A stretch of DNA of 64,000 bases, taken from contig BQMF02000095.1 of assembly GCA_027922465.2 (NCBI GenBank), positions 744,001 through 808,000 on the forward strand, in the 5' to 3' direction. This document shows positions 62,701 through 64,000 of the stretch, in pieces. The notes under the pieces are model-generated. The model saw nothing but the letters and a program-made list of their open reading frames with translations. It made no database searches and had not been told where the DNA came from. The position numbers were made by a program, and so were the translations under genes. The number at the start of each line of letters is the position of its first letter. Within the stretch, counting starts at the first letter, position 1. Source of the DNA: Turritopsis dohrnii (Eukaryota > Cnidaria > Hydrozoa > Anthoathecata > Oceaniidae).

Positions 62701-62931
62701 GTAATATCTATCTTAATTTAATTATTTAATTATTATTTAATTTACGCCTACCAGGACATGGTTCTATGTAACATGATTGGCCTTCAAAGAGTGTTTCTGT
62801 ACATGGTAGGCCACCAAATGACAGGGGTGGATAGTTGTCATTTCTTGTTCGATCTTGAGTACCATTACCACATGATGTTGAGCAGCTAGTCCACTGTGAC
62901 CATTGTGTATACCCACAATTCACAGGAATTA
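53344..62931 (-). CDS. Large secreted TSP1/VWA/LamG/PA14-like/GON protein, 24 exons seen, 5' incomplete
   Basis: Exons from 5' to 3' on the minus strand: 62752-62931, 62313-62483, 62070-62240, 61784-61930, 61399-61698, 61137-61325, 60789-60938, 60423-60590, 59862-60161, 59598-59783, 59357-59506, 58967-59281, 58745-58888, 58458-58652, 58331-58363, 58051-58203, 56578-56754, 56142-56293, 55817-56048, 55516-55740, 55320-55437, 55060-55247, 54386-54653, 53344-53800. The joined frame is open for about 1588 aa, and the first 17 exons are all symmetric phase 1. Domains: four TSP1 repeats (WSQWTSCSTSCGNG type), VWA, TSP1, VWA, Thr/Ser linker, VWA, LamG (FPFNEWTHLAVTYS), a PA14-like region (AAKLSGYFVPPLSG), then a GON domain in the last two exons (EYLTL.AG; GDCYS; CGGSCSKC) and a short basic tail. 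All three VWA domains keep the metal site DxSxS (DFSLS, DYSAS, DGSKS). Probably an extracellular matrix or adhesion protein. The donor of exon 58051-58203 is weak (GTTTTT). Confidence 0.85.
54120..54203. repeat. Fragment of a Tigger-like TIR in an intron
   Basis: CGCTATCTCGAACTCT and TTCGAGATAGCG are inverted over a short distance, and a third ATATCGAGATAAG unit follows. The look is that of pogo/Tigger arm repeats, but no complete element was found. Confidence 0.35.
56813..58029. mobile_element. Pogo/Tigger-like MITE filling an intron of the TSP1/VWA gene
   Basis: Ends CAGTCTACTCTCGATAAGTG and, inverted from the right, CAGTCTACTCTTGATAAGTG, flanked by TA (56811-56812 and 58030-58031). Arms hold repeated GTTCCACTTATC units. 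Removing the element and one TA leaves an intron of about 77 bp between exons 58051-58203 and 56578-56754. A SINE lies inside. Confidence 0.8.
57053..57428 (+). mobile_element. tRNA-derived SINE with A/C-rich tail
   Basis: TAGCTCACTTGG fits a pol III A box and GGTTCAAATCTC a B box, with CTTGTAA between them like a tRNA-Thr(TGT) anticodon loop. A tRNA-unrelated body follows, then a long (A)nC tail at 57360-57427. It is nested within the MITE at 56813-58029. Acceptor-stem pairing is absent, so it is not a tRNA gene. Confidence 0.65.
62522..62699 (-). repeat. Two (TA)n tracts around a Penelope-like 3' end
   Basis: (TA)n lies at about 62542-62562 and 62668-62698. Between them, the minus strand reads CTTGATAAAGACTAGCAAAA and CGAAATATTGTGATAAG, the form seen at 3' ends of Penelope-like elements. 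It is in the first intron visible of the TSP1/VWA gene. Confidence 0.4.
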
Positions 62932-63766
62932 CTAAAATAAGCAACCAATAGAATTATTTGAATTATGTGTGTAGCTAGAATGTGAAAGACACGCAAAAAC
63001 TTTCATTGTCAATAACATTTTAAAATGTAATATTGTAACCAAAAGAGCGCATTTAAACAAATTTGCTAAAACCAATCAATTAACGTGATAAAAACACAAC
63101 TTCACTCCACAGTGTTAAACTTTTTGTATTTAAATTTTGTGGTAACTATATATCTTCTGGTTGTAGCTGGAGATACTTGATACATATTGATGCTCCAGAT
63201 TTTGATAACAAACCATAAAACATTATATGAATAATGTTATAACATCAAAAAGAACAAAACAAATAACAACTAAAAGGCTAGATGGCTTTAACCAGCTTCT
63301 GCTAAACATTTCAAATCTTTGATAGATTTACCACACCGTCATTATTGACCCACTTTCATTGTGTCCATGTTAATCAAATAGAAAAGAAAATTGTTTTGCT
63401 CATCAGAGGTTTCCAAGCAGACTTTAACAAAGTTGGTTGCTATTTTTTGCGAAATAACTCCGTAATCAGTAACAATAGTTACAAGAGCCAAATGGTGCAA
63501 AACAGTAGCAGCAAAATGTAGTTGTCACAAAAACACCTTTGAAAGTATTTTAAGTGAGATAAGGCTTCGTTCCTTCATTAGATTTTATATAGCATTATGA
63601 GCTGAGTCTCACAGAGTTTGGAGCATAAGCTAGGCTTTCAAAAATTCGGATCAAATAGATAGATGAAAAGTCTATTTTAAGCAGTTTCCATGAGCTTACA
63701 CGTCGAAAGTGAAAAAAATTGTTAAAGTAAGGTTATTAAAAAAATAACGTTTAAGGGTTTGTTATC
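62932..63766. other. Region upstream of the first visible TSP1 exon
   Basis: The first exon seen starts in phase 1 and lacks a signal peptide, so at least one more 5' exon must exist. I found no convincing ATG plus signal peptide on the minus strand here; the 5' end may lie beyond the window. Confidence 0.4.
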
Positions 63767-63863
63767 AAATTTCCCTGGAAAATCACGTATTCCTACAAAT
63801 TTCCCTGAAAAAATCACGTATTCCTACAAATTTCCCTGAAAAAATCACGTGTTCCTACAAATT
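63767..63863. repeat. Three-copy 30-31 bp minisatellite
   Basis: The unit AAATTTCCCTGAAAAAATCA followed by CGTATTCCTAC occurs three times in a row, then a partial AAATTC. Confidence 0.85.
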
Positions 63864-63923
63864 CTGTCCTTTTTTGTGTCATAAATTATTATCAAAACAA
63901 TTACAAAACAAAATTTCAACAAA

Positions 63924-64000
63924 ATGTTTTTACATCATACAATAGTTTTCTACATTCTTGTGTTTTCTTATGATGTTTGGGCTTTTATTGATGGCAGTTG
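63924..64000 (+). CDS. Start of a secreted protein, cut by the window end
   Basis: ATG at 63924 opens a frame to the window edge (25 complete codons): MFLHHTIVFYILVFSYDVWA followed by FIDGS. This has the layout of a signal peptide (short polar start, hydrophobic core, small residue before the cleavage area). The context AAAATG is good. If real, the gene either lies head-to-head with the minus-strand TSP1/VWA gene or sits within one of its 5' introns. The product cannot be named. Confidence 0.4.
   Translation, partial: MFLHHTIVFYILVFSYDVWAFIDGS

Overview
The window looks like AT-rich animal nuclear DNA, most likely from a cnidarian and possibly a hydrozoan (inference, no taxon marker is present). 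The genes have GT-AG introns and metazoan domain sets (ODAD4-type TPR protein, Sp-family zinc finger, DAN-type cystine knot, TSP1/VWA/LamG/GON extracellular protein), and the DNA between them is dense in transposons. I see no prokaryotic operon, CRISPR array, rRNA or credible free-standing tRNA gene.

Layout. 0.1-1.4 kb: a broken transposon-type gene joining a CaRF-like domain to a Ulp1-protease/PHD tail. 2-3.3 kb: two hairpin MITEs. 4.1-7.4 kb: an apparently intact APE-type LINE with a variant 2A-like motif. 7.7-19.4 kb (+): an 11-exon gene for outer dynein arm docking complex subunit 4 (ODAD4/TTC25-like), whose introns hold Helitron relics, a dead LINE and DNA elements. 24.8-26.6 kb (-): a two-exon Sp-family transcription factor; the short first exon was found by reading upstream of the main frame. 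28-30.2 kb: DNA elements, one built of tandem GACGTC-rich units. 30.8-35.4 kb: three tandem copies of a poly(A)-ended repeat of about 1.5 kb. 38.8-46.1 kb: a head-to-tail array of about 13 non-autonomous Helitrons on the minus strand. 47.5-48.4 kb: a mariner-like MITE. 50.4-50.8 kb (-): an intronless gremlin/DAN-like BMP antagonist. 51.9-52.9 kb: a Helitron interrupted by a pogo/Tigger-like MITE. 53.3-62.9 kb (-): at least 24 exons of a large secreted protein with the order TSP1x4-VWA-TSP1-VWA-VWA-LamG-PA14-like-GON, 5' end not found. 63.9-64.0 kb (+): the signal-peptide start of another gene cut by the window edge.

The host genes do not form an obvious functional cluster: one ciliary, one transcription factor, one secreted antagonist and one matrix/adhesion protein. 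The strongest unusual signals are (i) the Helitron array, whose 3' hairpins differ in sequence but keep their pairing and a constant 7-nt spacer before CTAG, and (ii) the VWA/TSP1 protein that carries a complete ADAMTS-type GON domain with no protease in view. Splice sites and domain assignments were read by eye; no database search was run.
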